From: Desulfotomaculum nigrificans DSM 574
GTDB lineage: Bacteria; Bacillota; Desulfotomaculia; Desulfotomaculales; Desulfotomaculaceae
Assembly: GCF_000189755.2 (NCBI RefSeq)
Contig: NZ_KI912183.1
Span: forward strand, 2,234,257-2,298,256
Length of the DNA: 64,000 nucleotides
Reading direction: 5' to 3'
Below, one piece after another: positions 1-7,620 of this stretch (positions are counted from its first letter, which is position 1; every line of letters starts with the position of its first letter). Under the pieces are notes generated by a model. The model did not search any database. It was not told where the DNA came from and saw only the letters and a list, made by a program, of their open reading frames with translations. The position numbers were made by a program, and so were the translations under genes.

Positions 1-236
1 TCCCCGGCCATAATCAGCGGCCAGCGGCCTCCTGATTTGGGAGGAATTAATTGCAATTGACCGTTATGAATAGCCAGCAGGCCATCTTTATCATTTAGAG
101 AAACGTTTTTCTCTTTTAAAGTTGGACTAATAGAGTTAAGAGAGGAATCACTTTCTTGTCGTGCCAATTGGTCCGTATCATTTAATAATTCAGCAATAAT
201 TTTACTTAACAAATCCTCGTCAGTATATTTACCCAT
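1..236 (-). CDS. FapA/DUF342-like protein, N-terminal part (cut by window edge)
   Basis: Only the first 78 codons are present. The start is the ATG at 236, behind GGGTGAG. The N-terminal half is polar and unrecognised. After it comes the segment GLLAIHNGQLQLIPPKSGGR, which resembles the start of the beta-rich DUF342 (flagellar assembly protein A, FapA) domain, where an NGQ/NGK strand is followed by a P-x-x-x-G-x-x-P/W pattern. The gene follows the sensor gene by about 30 bases on the same strand, so the two are probably co-transcribed. The family assignment rests on a short motif and would need the rest of the gene. Confidence 0.5.
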   Translation of the reverse strand, partial: MGKYTDEDLLSKIIAELLNDTDQLARQESDSSLNSISPTLKEKNVSLNDKDGLLAIHNGQLQLIPPKSGGRWPLIMAG

Positions 237-267
237 TCATCTCACCCGTTGATTGGTTTTAAAAACT

Positions 268-1629
268 TCAACACTTGGATTTAGATAAACTAATTTCCAA
301 TGCTAACCGGGTCCCACTTTCCGATGTGCTTAATATTAATTTATCCAGATAACGAAACATTATAGAAAAGCCAAAACCCATAGATGTCTTGGTTGAAAAA
401 CCTTTAAGAAATACCATAAAGGGAAGTTTAGCCAACTCCATACCCGGCCCTTGATCAAGAACATAGAAAACAATCCGATTATCATTCAATGCTAACAAAA
501 CCTCTCCGCTACCGGCGTGTTTAATTACATTAGTCATGGCCTCAGAGAGGCAAAGGAGCGCTTTATGTCTCCTTGGACTTTGCCAGCTGGAACAAACTTT
601 GGTCAAATATTGGTCTATTTCCATTCGACACCTGGTAATATCGTGAGGGGAGTTTAGTTTAAAGTTTAAAACCGGCACTTCTTGTTGAATTATTTGAGAA
701 AATTCTGCAGGTGATGTTAAGTAAACCTTCTCCTGGGTGATCGCTCTGATAACATCCCGGTAAACCCGAAACATCTTATCTTTTTCATCCAGTACCTCAT
801 TTGATAACAATTCCATCCTTTGCTTCAAAGCATGATTTGTATCTAAAAACCGGTTAAAATTATTAGGCGTCAATCCTAAGTCAGCGGCTGCTCCCTCCGG
901 CAAATGAATGGAACTATAGTCTTTTTCTATTTCTGTCAGGCGATTGGTCATAACCCTTATTGGTTTAAGTAGGGAATAAACCATAACAAAACAGAGGGTT
1001 ACTATTATAACTGGTAAAATTAGTAATATAATTAGATTATATTTAAGCGAGCGGCCATCAAAATTTACAGTATCAGCTACGTTCATATGCAAACCTAAAA
1101 CAGCGGTGACTTTTCCTTTACTGCTCAATATAGGAATGCAGGATGATATCATCTTATTATCATTCACCGTAAAATAAGCACTAACTACCTCGCCTGAATA
1201 AGCTTGCCTTATTTTAGATTGTGGTAAACGGATTTCATTCTTATTGGCTTTTCCGGTGTAACTAATGTTAACCGCAAACTGCCAGGTATTAGCCCTATCA
1301 GTCGGCACCAGGATATATATCTGACTGATTTCCGGAAACTTTTGTCGGTAACTGATCAGAAGATTTTTTAACTTACCATCAATGTTTTTATCCCCATCTT
1401 TTCCCAATTTTATGGCAGGATTTTCATAAACATCTCCATCTATCTGTTCTGCAATTAATTTACCTATCGTTATTAAGTGTTCAGTTTTAGACTTTAAAAC
1501 GTATTCATTAAATTTTTTATTAAAAGTAAAATAGGTTATTAAAGAAAAGGAAATCATTCCAATAATTAACAGGAAAAATACTAACCTGTAAATTTTTTCT
1601 CCTTTAAGCCTGCTAATGATTACTTCCAT
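268..1629 (-). CDS. membrane sensor with Cache domain and RsbW-like ATPase domain
   Basis: A protein of about 453 residues. It has an N-terminal membrane segment (about residues 14-36), an extracytoplasmic Cache-like domain (about 40-190), a second membrane segment (about 197-221), a short HAMP-like stretch (KPIRVMTNRL) and a C-terminal GHKL ATPase domain with N-box EAMTNVIKHA, DQGPGM and a GFSTKTSMGFGFS lid. No histidine phosphoacceptor helix is seen, so it is closer to RsbW-type serine kinases/anti-sigma factors than to classical histidine kinases. The partner is not in the window. A GTG 39 bases upstream has no ribosome site; the ATG at 1629 has AAGGGGTG but very close spacing. It sits behind a c-di-GMP-I riboswitch, so its expression probably follows c-di-GMP level. 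Confidence 0.75.
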   Translation of the reverse strand: MEVIISRLKGEKIYRLVFFLLIIGMISFSLITYFTFNKKFNEYVLKSKTEHLITIGKLIAEQIDGDVYENPAIKLGKDGDKNIDGKLKNLLISYRQKFPEISQIYILVPTDRANTWQFAVNISYTGKANKNEIRLPQSKIRQAYSGEVVSAYFTVNDNKMISSCIPILSSKGKVTAVLGLHMNVADTVNFDGRSLKYNLIILLILPVIIVTLCFVMVYSLLKPIRVMTNRLTEIEKDYSSIHLPEGAAADLGLTPNNFNRFLDTNHALKQRMELLSNEVLDEKDKMFRVYRDVIRAITQEKVYLTSPAEFSQIIQQEVPVLNFKLNSPHDITRCRMEIDQYLTKVCSSWQSPRRHKALLCLSEAMTNVIKHAGSGEVLLALNDNRIVFYVLDQGPGMELAKLPFMVFLKGFSTKTSMGFGFSIMFRYLDKLILSTSESGTRLALEISLSKSKC

Positions 1630-1683
1630 CACCCCTTGCGTAATATTGGCACATAATTCTTGGTACACAAACTTTAAAAAACA

Positions 1684-1724
1684 AGAAAAACTACTTGCTT
1701 ATAGAAAAGCCTTGTTGCAAGTAG
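1684..1724 (-). terminator. intrinsic terminator, expression platform of the c-di-GMP riboswitch
   Basis: On the minus strand the arms CTACTTGC and GCAAGTAG (plus-strand 1717-1724 and 1691-1698) form a perfect stem followed by TTTTTCTTGTTTTTT. It lies directly 3' of the aptamer and 5' of the sensor gene, as expected for a transcription-terminating riboswitch. Whether ligand turns it on or off cannot be read from the sequence alone. Confidence 0.75.
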
Positions 1725-1727
1725 CTT

Positions 1728-1819
1728 TAAAAAATTATCAGCAACCGGCTGTCATGGTTTATTTAAACTTTAGACCCCGGCTTTGCGTCCTTGCCTTTCG
1801 ACAAGTTTGCCCTTTTTAA
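1728..1819 (-). promoter_or_regulatory. c-di-GMP-I (GEMM-I) riboswitch aptamer
   Basis: The minus strand carries the conserved GEMM-I core in order: AGGGCAAAC, a GAAA tetraloop in TCGAAAGG, GGACGCAAAGCC, a CTAAAG receptor-like element and a final GCCGGTTGC arm. A/T-rich P1 strands (TTAAAAA at 1813-1819 and its partner at 1728-1735) close it. It precedes the sensor gene at 1629 and lies just downstream of the EAL gene, linking this locus to c-di-GMP twice. Confidence 0.9.
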
Positions 1820-1870
1820 CTCAGATATTCAATTTTCAATATTTTTTATTTCTCTTTAAACCGAAATAAT

Positions 1871-2584
1871 TTACTTATCTTCACATTGATTTTTCCATGG
1901 TTTCGGTTTACCCAGTAAAAAACCTTGCCCATAATTTATCCCCATCTCAACTGCTGTTTTTAAATCTTCAGGTCTTTCTATTCCTTCTAAAATAAGTTGG
2001 GTACTTCCATGAAATAACTCCACTAAACTTTTAATAATCTTCTGCTTTCGCATATGGGTTGATAAATTCGCAGTAAAATACCGATCAACTTTTACAAATT
2101 CCGGTTCTAATTCGATCCAATGTTGAAAAGATGAATAACCTATTCCCAGATCATCTACTGCAATTTTAACTTGTCTTGCCTTTAGTTCTTTAACAATTTT
2201 CTTTAACGTTGTCCAATCTTTTACAGGTTCATTTTCAGATAGTTCTATAGCAATGGGAATTCCCTTTACAAGGTACTTATCATAAACATAAAGAAAATCT
2301 TCTTTTAACAATGTAGAAGGAAAAACATTAATGAATAATACTCCAACATCAGAACTAACTTGTTTTGATGCCATTATCAAAGACTGTAAATCGAGTTCAT
2401 TCAGTAATCCGGCTGTTTTTGCTTTATTAAATATATTTTCTGGTGAAAACTTACCATTTGAATAACGCAGCAATGCTTCATAACCTATGATTTCTCTAGT
2501 ATTCAAATTCAAAATTGGTTGGTACCAATGAGTTATTAAATCTATATTTAAGATACTCTCCAAATATTTACTATTCATGTACAT
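1871..2584 (-). CDS. EAL-domain cyclic-di-GMP phosphodiesterase
   Basis: A stand-alone EAL domain of 237 residues, close to the normal domain length, with no sensor or GGDEF part. The catalytic signature looks complete: GYEALLR, an N in FINVFP, E in IELSENE, the DD loop AVDDLGIGYSS, K and D in VKVDRYF, E in LEGIER, and GQGFLLGKP. It should hydrolyse c-di-GMP to pGpG in the cytosol. The first ATG (2584) has AAAGGA only two bases away; the second ATG (2578) has better spacing and may be the true start. The left 34-bp inverted repeat begins 20 bases upstream, so its promoter must lie in or beyond the putative invertible segment. Confidence 0.88.
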   Translation of the reverse strand: MYMNSKYLESILNIDLITHWYQPILNLNTREIIGYEALLRYSNGKFSPENIFNKAKTAGLLNELDLQSLIMASKQVSSDVGVLFINVFPSTLLKEDFLYVYDKYLVKGIPIAIELSENEPVKDWTTLKKIVKELKARQVKIAVDDLGIGYSSFQHWIELEPEFVKVDRYFTANLSTHMRKQKIIKSLVELFHGSTQLILEGIERPEDLKTAVEMGINYGQGFLLGKPKPWKNQCEDK

Positions 2585-2604
2585 TTTTCCTTTAAGGTAG
2601 CTTC

Positions 2605-2638
2605 ACAAATGTAACAAATTGCTTAAAATGTTACTTTA
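2605..2638 (+). repeat. left 34-bp inverted repeat of the invertible element
   Basis: This stretch is the exact reverse complement of 3464-3497 over all 34 bases. Inside it are two facing half-sites, ATGTAACA and TGTTACTT, separated by an AT-rich centre, which fits an 11-6-11 tyrosine-recombinase core site. It lies between the EAL gene and the recombinase gene. Confidence 0.93.
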
Positions 2639-2704
2639 CTTATTGAGAAACTCTTTGGCTTTTCCTGGTTCTGATAAAGATAGATAAGGTATCATAATTT
2701 ATAT

Positions 2705-2754
2705 TTGATTTGTATATGTAACATTTAATATAATATATAAGCTAATTGTTACAT
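2705..2754 (+). promoter_or_regulatory. recombinase promoter overlapped by extra half-sites
   Basis: TTGATT (2705-2710) and TATAAT (2729-2734) are 18 bases apart and point to the recombinase gene. The half-site ATGTAACA (2716-2723) and its complement TGTTACAT (2747-2754) flank the -10 box; the same motif forms the arms of the 34-bp repeats. This suggests that the recombinase binds its own promoter, which is inference. Confidence 0.5.
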
Positions 2755-2782
2755 ACAGCTGTTAATTAAAGGAGGTTACTTT

Positions 2783-3343
2783 ATGACAGTTGAACCAATT
2801 AGAAATAAAAACAAAATAAAACAAATGTATCAATATTTAAATAGAAAAGATTCTAAATATGGACTTCTTTTTAAGTTCGGTCTTAATACCGGCTTAAGAA
2901 TTAGCGATATTCTACCGTTAAAAGTTAAGGATATTTTTAATAACAATGGAGAATTTAGAGATTATTTAGTTTTAATAGAAAAGAAAACCGGGAAAGAAAA
3001 GAAAATCAAGTTAAATAACGCCCTGCGCAAAACTATTAAAGCATATGTTAAAAACAACCAGCTCTCCTTTGAACATTATATTTTTGCAAGTCGCAAAGGT
3101 AATCATATTGGTCGAGTACAAGCCTATCGCGTGTTAAAAGAAGCTGCTGATATTGTAGGAATCGAAAATTTCGGTACCCATAGTTTACGTAAGACATGGG
3201 GATATTGGACTTATAAAATATCTCGGTATAATATCGGACTTATAATGGATACTTTTAACCACAGTTCACAGAGTATAACACTCCGTTACATAGGAATGAA
3301 TCAAGACCAAAAAGATGAACTATATTCACTTGTTCAATTTTAA
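2783..3343 (+). CDS. small tyrosine recombinase (putative DNA invertase)
   Basis: A 186-residue protein made only of the catalytic domain of the phage-integrase/XerC family. Conserved residues are visible: R in GLRISDIL, K in KKTGKEKK, the HSLRKTWG box (H-x-x-R), H in FNHSSQ and the nucleophile Y in TLRYIG. It lacks the N-terminal core-binding domain of Xer proteins, like the small inversion recombinases of the FimB/RecV type. The start ATG follows AAAGGAGG at 2769-2775. The gene is AT-rich and lies entirely between perfect 34-bp inverted repeats, so it would flip with its own segment. A strong terminator follows. Confidence 0.88.
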   Translation: MTVEPIRNKNKIKQMYQYLNRKDSKYGLLFKFGLNTGLRISDILPLKVKDIFNNNGEFRDYLVLIEKKTGKEKKIKLNNALRKTIKAYVKNNQLSFEHYIFASRKGNHIGRVQAYRVLKEAADIVGIENFGTHSLRKTWGYWTYKISRYNIGLIMDTFNHSSQSITLRYIGMNQDQKDELYSLVQF

Positions 3344-3353
3344 ACTTAAAATA

Positions 3354-3406
3354 AGGCAAAATACTCCTAATTCATTTATCAATTAGGAATATTTTGCCTA
3401 TTTTTT
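3354..3406 (+). terminator. strong terminator after the recombinase gene
   Basis: Arms AGGCAAAATA (3354-3363) and TATTTTGCCT (3390-3399), with an inner CCTAATT/AATTAGG stem, are followed by six T. If the segment inverts, this hairpin would point at the EAL gene and block read-through. Confidence 0.85.
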
Positions 3407-3463
3407 AATTTATGGAGCAAACATGCAGGAACAATAAGATTTACGTCGAATGTATCAACGTAT

Positions 3464-3497
3464 TAAAGTAACATTTTAAGCAATTTGTTACATTTGT
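3464..3497 (-). repeat. right 34-bp inverted repeat of the invertible element
   Basis: Exact inverted copy of 2605-2638. Together they bound a segment of 825 bases that contains the recombinase gene, its promoter and its terminator. The bases outside the two copies differ at once, so the repeat is sharply delimited. Confidence 0.93.
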
Positions 3498-3661
3498 ATA
3501 AATACAATTCGTTATTTTAGTAATAATTTTTTAAAAATACTGATTATTTTGGTATTATTGAACTAAGTTTCCTGGGCTGTTTATTCCCGGGAAATCGTTC
3601 AATTAAGATTAAATACCAACCCTGACCCCGGTGTAATATGACGGAAAATTTTAAATTTTCC

Positions 3662-3690
3662 TTGAGATATTTAAGTTGGAATTATATAAT
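3662..3690 (+). promoter_or_regulatory. promoter of the glycine riboswitch/symporter transcript
   Basis: TTGAGA (3662-3667), a 17-base spacer and TATAAT (3685-3690) lie about 50 bases upstream of the glycine riboswitch. A palindrome GGAAAATTTTAAATTTTCC precedes it. The region between the right repeat and this promoter holds only AT-rich sequence and a short hairpin near 3570-3594. Confidence 0.65.
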
Positions 3691-3739
3691 ATAAATTAAC
3701 TAACTGACACCTAAGAACTGAATATTTCATGCTGGATGA

Positions 3740-3905
3740 GATTTACGGGAGAGTGGCTTTAGCCCGCCAACGGAGTAAAACTCTCAGGTGCTTGGATTCA
3801 GCAGGACCGTAGATCGACAGAACTCTGGAGAGATCCCATAATGGGGCGCCGAAGGGGCAAAGCGACAGTAATTAGCAGAATCTCTCAGGCAAAAGGACAG
3901 AGGAT
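3740..3905 (+). promoter_or_regulatory. tandem glycine riboswitch
   Basis: Two glycine aptamers lie in series. The first carries GGGAGAGTGGC, GCCGCCAACGGAGT-like joining sequence and AAACTCTCAGGTG. The second carries CTCTGGAGAGA, GCGCCGAAGGGGCAA and AATCTCTCAGGCAAAAGGACAGAGG. This is the standard gcvT-type pair. It precedes an amino-acid:sodium symporter rather than gcv genes, a known pairing in which glycine limits its own uptake or export. Confidence 0.93.
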
Positions 3906-3961
3906 TCGGTTTAAATGGAAAAGTTTTCTGAGATACTCCCAAGTAAACCGAAGCCATCCAG

Positions 3962-3993
3962 AGTCAAATCATTTTTCATGATTTGGCTTTTTT
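3962..3993 (+). terminator. terminator in the glycine riboswitch expression platform
   Basis: AGTCAAATCA and TGATTTGGCT form a ten-pair stem (one G-U) followed by TTTTTT. A competing pairing of TTCGGTTTA (about 3905) with TAAACCGAA (about 3944) lies between aptamer and terminator, consistent with transcriptional control. Confidence 0.8.
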
Positions 3994-4122
3994 ATTATTA
4001 TCGGGCTTTATACGGTTACCCCGGGGGAGGTGATGTAAGGAAAGCAACACAAATAAGCCGGATTACATGCGCCTAAAGACAAACGCAGCAACGGAAATTA
4101 GCAAAAGGGGGAATTGATTTTA

Positions 4123-5520
4123 ATGGAAGCATTTCATGAGTTTGTCAAATGGATTGACGGTTACCTCTGGGGACCACCTATGCTGGTTCTGCTTTTCGGT
4201 ACGCACTTATTCTTAACATTCCGCACCAGAATCATTCAAAAATATATCTTTAAAGCTATTAAACTCTCTGTTACTAAAGATAGATCCGCTGAAGGGGATG
4301 TTAGTCAGTTTGGCGCTCTAACCACTGCACTGGCTGCCACTATTGGTACCGGTAATATTGTCGGGGTTGCCACCGCTGTAGCCCTGGGGGGGCCTGGTGC
4401 CGTGCTATGGTGCTGGCTGACAGGGGTATTCGGTATTGCCACCAAGTACTCCGAAGCATTATTGTCCGTTAAATATCGGGTTAAAACCTCTGATGGTACA
4501 ATGCTTGGCGGTCCTATGTATGCACTGGAAAACGGTCTTGGTCAAAAGTGGCTGGCCGTATTATTCTGTATTTTTACTTCCTTTGCTGCTTTTGGTATTG
4601 GCAACACGGTACAGGCCAACTCTATTTCCAGCATGGTCAAGGAAACATTTAATATCTCTCCGTATATCACAGGTATTATCCTGGCCATCTTGACCGGTAT
4701 CGTAATTCTCGGTGGGGTTAAATCCATTGCCAGGGTATGTGAAAAGCTTGTTCCCTTTATGGCTATCTTTTATGTACTGGGCTGTATCATTATCTTAGCT
4801 ATGAACGCTAAGTACGTTGGCCCCGCCATCGCTTTAATTGTGAAACATGCCTTTACACCGCAAGCAGCCGGAGGCGGTTTTGCCGGTGCAACGGTAATGA
4901 TGGCGGCCCGCTACGGGATTGCCCGCGGTCTGTTCTCAAACGAATCCGGCTTGGGATCCGCTCCCATTGTTGCGGCAGCCGCCCAAACCAGAAACCCTGT
5001 CCGCCAGGCCCTGGTATCTTCCACCGGAACATTCTGGGATACCGTTGTTGTTTGTGCCATGACCGGTTTGGTATTAGTAAGCAGCATGCTTGAAAATCCT
5101 GCAGCTGTTCAGGGTTTACAGGGAGCCGCCCTAACCAAAGTCGCTTTTGAGCAAATTCCTATTATCGGACCTATTGTCTTGACCGTTGGACTCTTAACAT
5201 TTGTATTCTCCACCATTCTCGGATGGTCTTATTATGGTGAAAGAGCCATTGAATACCTGTTTGGTAAAGCTGCTATCAAGCCTTACCGGATTGTCTGGGT
5301 TATATCCGTCTTTTTAGGTTCTGTTATGACTTTGCCGTTGGTTTGGGATTTGGCCGATGCCATGAATGCCATGATGGCCATCCCGAACTTGATTTCCTTA
5401 CTCCTCTTAAGCGGGGTGATTGTAGCAGAGACCAGAAAGTATCTCTGGGAAGGCAGCTTGGATGAGGTTTCCAATGAACCCATCCGCCTTTACGGTGAAC
5501 AAAAGCAGGTCAGTATTTAA
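4123..5520 (+). CDS. alsT: sodium:alanine/glycine symporter (AGCS family)
   Basis: A polytopic inner-membrane transporter of 465 residues, normal for the alanine-or-glycine:cation symporter family. Family motifs are visible: GALTTALAATIGTGNIVGVATA near the N-terminus in part, GGPGAVLWCWLTG, and the GLFSNESGLGSAP loop. It imports a small neutral amino acid with sodium. The upstream tandem glycine riboswitch points to glycine as the relevant substrate. A TTG lies nine bases upstream, but AAAGGGGG at 4105-4111 is best spaced for the ATG at 4123. A bidirectional terminator separates it from the convergent PTS operon. Confidence 0.9.
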   Translation: MEAFHEFVKWIDGYLWGPPMLVLLFGTHLFLTFRTRIIQKYIFKAIKLSVTKDRSAEGDVSQFGALTTALAATIGTGNIVGVATAVALGGPGAVLWCWLTGVFGIATKYSEALLSVKYRVKTSDGTMLGGPMYALENGLGQKWLAVLFCIFTSFAAFGIGNTVQANSISSMVKETFNISPYITGIILAILTGIVILGGVKSIARVCEKLVPFMAIFYVLGCIIILAMNAKYVGPAIALIVKHAFTPQAAGGGFAGATVMMAARYGIARGLFSNESGLGSAPIVAAAAQTRNPVRQALVSSTGTFWDTVVVCAMTGLVLVSSMLENPAAVQGLQGAALTKVAFEQIPIIGPIVLTVGLLTFVFSTILGWSYYGERAIEYLFGKAAIKPYRIVWVISVFLGSVMTLPLVWDLADAMNAMMAIPNLISLLLLSGVIVAETRKYLWEGSLDEVSNEPIRLYGEQKQVSI

Positions 5521-5542
5521 GAACTAATAATATGTTGAAAGT

Positions 5543-5573
5543 GAAAAAGAGGGTAGATTCTACCCTCTTTTTC
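5543..5573. terminator. bidirectional terminator between alsT and ptsI
   Basis: A perfect 15-bp palindrome (arms GAAAAAGAGGGTAGA and its complement with one central base) is T-rich on both strands, serving both convergent transcripts. Confidence 0.9.
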
Positions 5574-5582
5574 CTATTGGAC

Positions 5583-7337
5583 CTATTTGCTGTTATAAAG
5601 ACCTTTTTCCTTTTGGAATTCCGCCAGTTTTTTACGCACTTCACTGGTTGTAGTGAGGGTCTGGATTTCTTCTAACAATTTTTCACATTCCCCGCGGCTA
5701 ATCTGTGAAATAACCTGCTTCACTTTTTTGATGGATCCTGCCACCATACTCCATTCATCAAGCCCTAACCCTATTAAAAGAGGAGCTGCTAACGGGTCTC
5801 CGGCCATACCACCGCACATACCGGTCCATTTACCTTCCCGGTGAGATGCCTCAATAACTTGTTTGACAAGGCGAATGACAGCCGGGTGAAGGTGATCATA
5901 CAAATAGCCAATTTTTTCATTCATGCGATCCACAGCTATCGTATATTGAACAAGATCATTTGTCCCGATACTGAAGAAGTCAACCTCTTTCGCAAATTTA
6001 TCAGCCAAAATGGCAGTGGAAGGGACTTCTACCATAATCCCTACTTCAACCGACGGGTCAAATTCAACTCCTTCTTTTGCCAGCTGGTCCTTAACTTCCT
6101 CAAAGATATGCTTAGCCTGTCTCCATTCTTCCAGGCTCGATATCATAGGAAACATGATTTTTACTTTACCATAGGCACTGGCTCTTAAAATCGCCCGCAG
6201 CTGGGTAACAAGCAATTCGCTTTGATCTAAACTAAGGCGGATTGCTCGGTATCCTAGAAACGGATTCATTTCTTTGGGCAAGGAGAGGTACGGAAGCTCT
6301 TTATCTCCCCCAATATCCAGCGTACGGATAATAACCGGCTTATCTCCCATGGTCGATACAACCTGTTTATAGGCTGCAAATTGTTTTTCTTCCGAGGGCA
6401 TGGTTGTTTCATTCATAAACAAAAATTCTGTTCGATATAACCCGATACCCTCAGCACCATGTTCCAGGGCCGGTTTAGCCTCTGCCGGCGTTCCAATATT
6501 GGCTGCTATTTCCACCCGGAATCCATCCGTTGTTATCGCCGGCTTAAAGGTAAATTTTTCCAGTTCCTGTAACTCTTCCTCTTCTCTTTTCCTTTTTACT
6601 TCGTATTCTTTTGTAAGCTGATTATCAGGGTTTACAATACAAGTACCGGTGCTGCCATCAATAATAAGAAAATCCCCGTCATTAATTTGTTCAATATTTT
6701 CACCCAGACCAACGACAGCCGGAATACCAAGGGAACGGGACAATATTGCCGTGTGTGATGTTTTACCACCCACGCGAGTAACAAATCCCTGAACGTATTT
6801 TTTGTTTAATTGTACAGTATCGGAAGGTGCCAAATCATCAGCTACCAAGATAACTTCTTCTTTAATGTCTGATAACTGTACGCCTTTTTTTCCCTGGAGA
6901 TGCAGAATTAGGCGCTTTCCTACATCCCGTACATCAGCAGCTCTTTCCCGTAAGTATTCATCATTCATTCCTTCAAATATCGTGGCAAACCGTTCGACCA
7001 CTTCATTTACTGCTTTTTCGGCAGAATATTGGTGCTGGCGGATTCCTTTTTCCATCTCCGGGCAAAAGGAAGGGTCATTTAAAAAAGCTTGCTGTGCCAT
7101 CAAAATAGCTGCCTTATCTTTACCAAGCTCTGCTCTTGTCCGTTCAATGAGTTCATTAAGTTCCCGGTGTGATTTTTCTTTAGCCAGCTGCAGCCGCTGT
7201 AGCTCATCATTGATTTGTTCTTCAGATATCGTCTCATGTACGGGCTTGTCCTGATTAATAAGCGGTTTATAAAGGAAAGCCTTTCCTGAACGTATCCCTT
7301 CAGATACGCCCGTACCACTGATCATTATTCCTGCCAT
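5583..7337 (-). CDS. ptsI: PTS enzyme I, phosphoenolpyruvate-protein phosphotransferase
   Basis: A 584-residue cytosolic protein of normal length. It takes phosphate from PEP and passes it to HPr. Domains in order: HPr-binding N-terminal domain, the phospho-histidine swivel domain with GGKTSHTAILSR, and the PEP-binding barrel with GIGLYRTEFLFM, TLDIGGDKELPY, FSIGTNDLVQYTIAVDR and the catalytic cysteine in GMCGGMAGD. The start overlaps the ptsH stop (TAATG arrangement), implying translational coupling. It is the last gene of the fructose PTS operon. Confidence 0.97.
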   Translation of the reverse strand: MAGIMISGTGVSEGIRSGKAFLYKPLINQDKPVHETISEEQINDELQRLQLAKEKSHRELNELIERTRAELGKDKAAILMAQQAFLNDPSFCPEMEKGIRQHQYSAEKAVNEVVERFATIFEGMNDEYLRERAADVRDVGKRLILHLQGKKGVQLSDIKEEVILVADDLAPSDTVQLNKKYVQGFVTRVGGKTSHTAILSRSLGIPAVVGLGENIEQINDGDFLIIDGSTGTCIVNPDNQLTKEYEVKRKREEEELQELEKFTFKPAITTDGFRVEIAANIGTPAEAKPALEHGAEGIGLYRTEFLFMNETTMPSEEKQFAAYKQVVSTMGDKPVIIRTLDIGGDKELPYLSLPKEMNPFLGYRAIRLSLDQSELLVTQLRAILRASAYGKVKIMFPMISSLEEWRQAKHIFEEVKDQLAKEGVEFDPSVEVGIMVEVPSTAILADKFAKEVDFFSIGTNDLVQYTIAVDRMNEKIGYLYDHLHPAVIRLVKQVIEASHREGKWTGMCGGMAGDPLAAPLLIGLGLDEWSMVAGSIKKVKQVISQISRGECEKLLEEIQTLTTTSEVRKKLAEFQKEKGLYNSK

Positions 7338-7606
7338 TAGGATTCACCAAACTTTTCTTCTACCAGTTGCACCAGTGCTGCAGCGGCCTGTTCTGCATCA
7401 TCTCCACTGGCTTCAATGGTAATTTTGGTACCTTTGGTAAGACCCAGACTCATCAGTCCTAAGATACTTTTAGCGTCTGCGGCAGATCCGTCTTCCTTTT
7501 TTATTTTAATTTCGGATTGAAACTCACCGGCTTTTTGGACAAAGAGTTGAGCCGGCCTGGCGTGCAGGCCTGTTTCATTTAAAATAGTTACCTCTTTTGT
7601 TACCAC
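7337..7606 (-). CDS. ptsH: phosphocarrier protein HPr
   Basis: An 89-residue HPr with the phosphorylated histidine in GLHARPA (about residue 15) and the regulatory serine in DAKSILGLMSLG (about 47), the site used by HPr kinase in Firmicutes. HPr carries phosphate from enzyme I to the EIIA domain, and Ser-phosphorylated HPr acts in carbon catabolite control. No hprK or ccpA is in the window. AGGAGG is well placed before the ATG at 7606. The gene lies between the EIIA gene and ptsI. Confidence 0.97.
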   Translation of the reverse strand: MVTKEVTILNETGLHARPAQLFVQKAGEFQSEIKIKKEDGSAADAKSILGLMSLGLTKGTKITIEASGDDAEQAAAALVQLVEEKFGES

Positions 7607-7620
7607 TGTAAAGTCCTCCT

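Noticed and set aside
1616-1819. A 67-codon plus-strand open frame between the sensor and EAL genes.
   Set aside because: It is the antisense of the c-di-GMP riboswitch and its terminator, with no ribosome site.
5841-6188. A 115-codon plus-strand frame inside ptsI.
   Set aside because: It is antisense to a strongly conserved gene and has no ribosome site.
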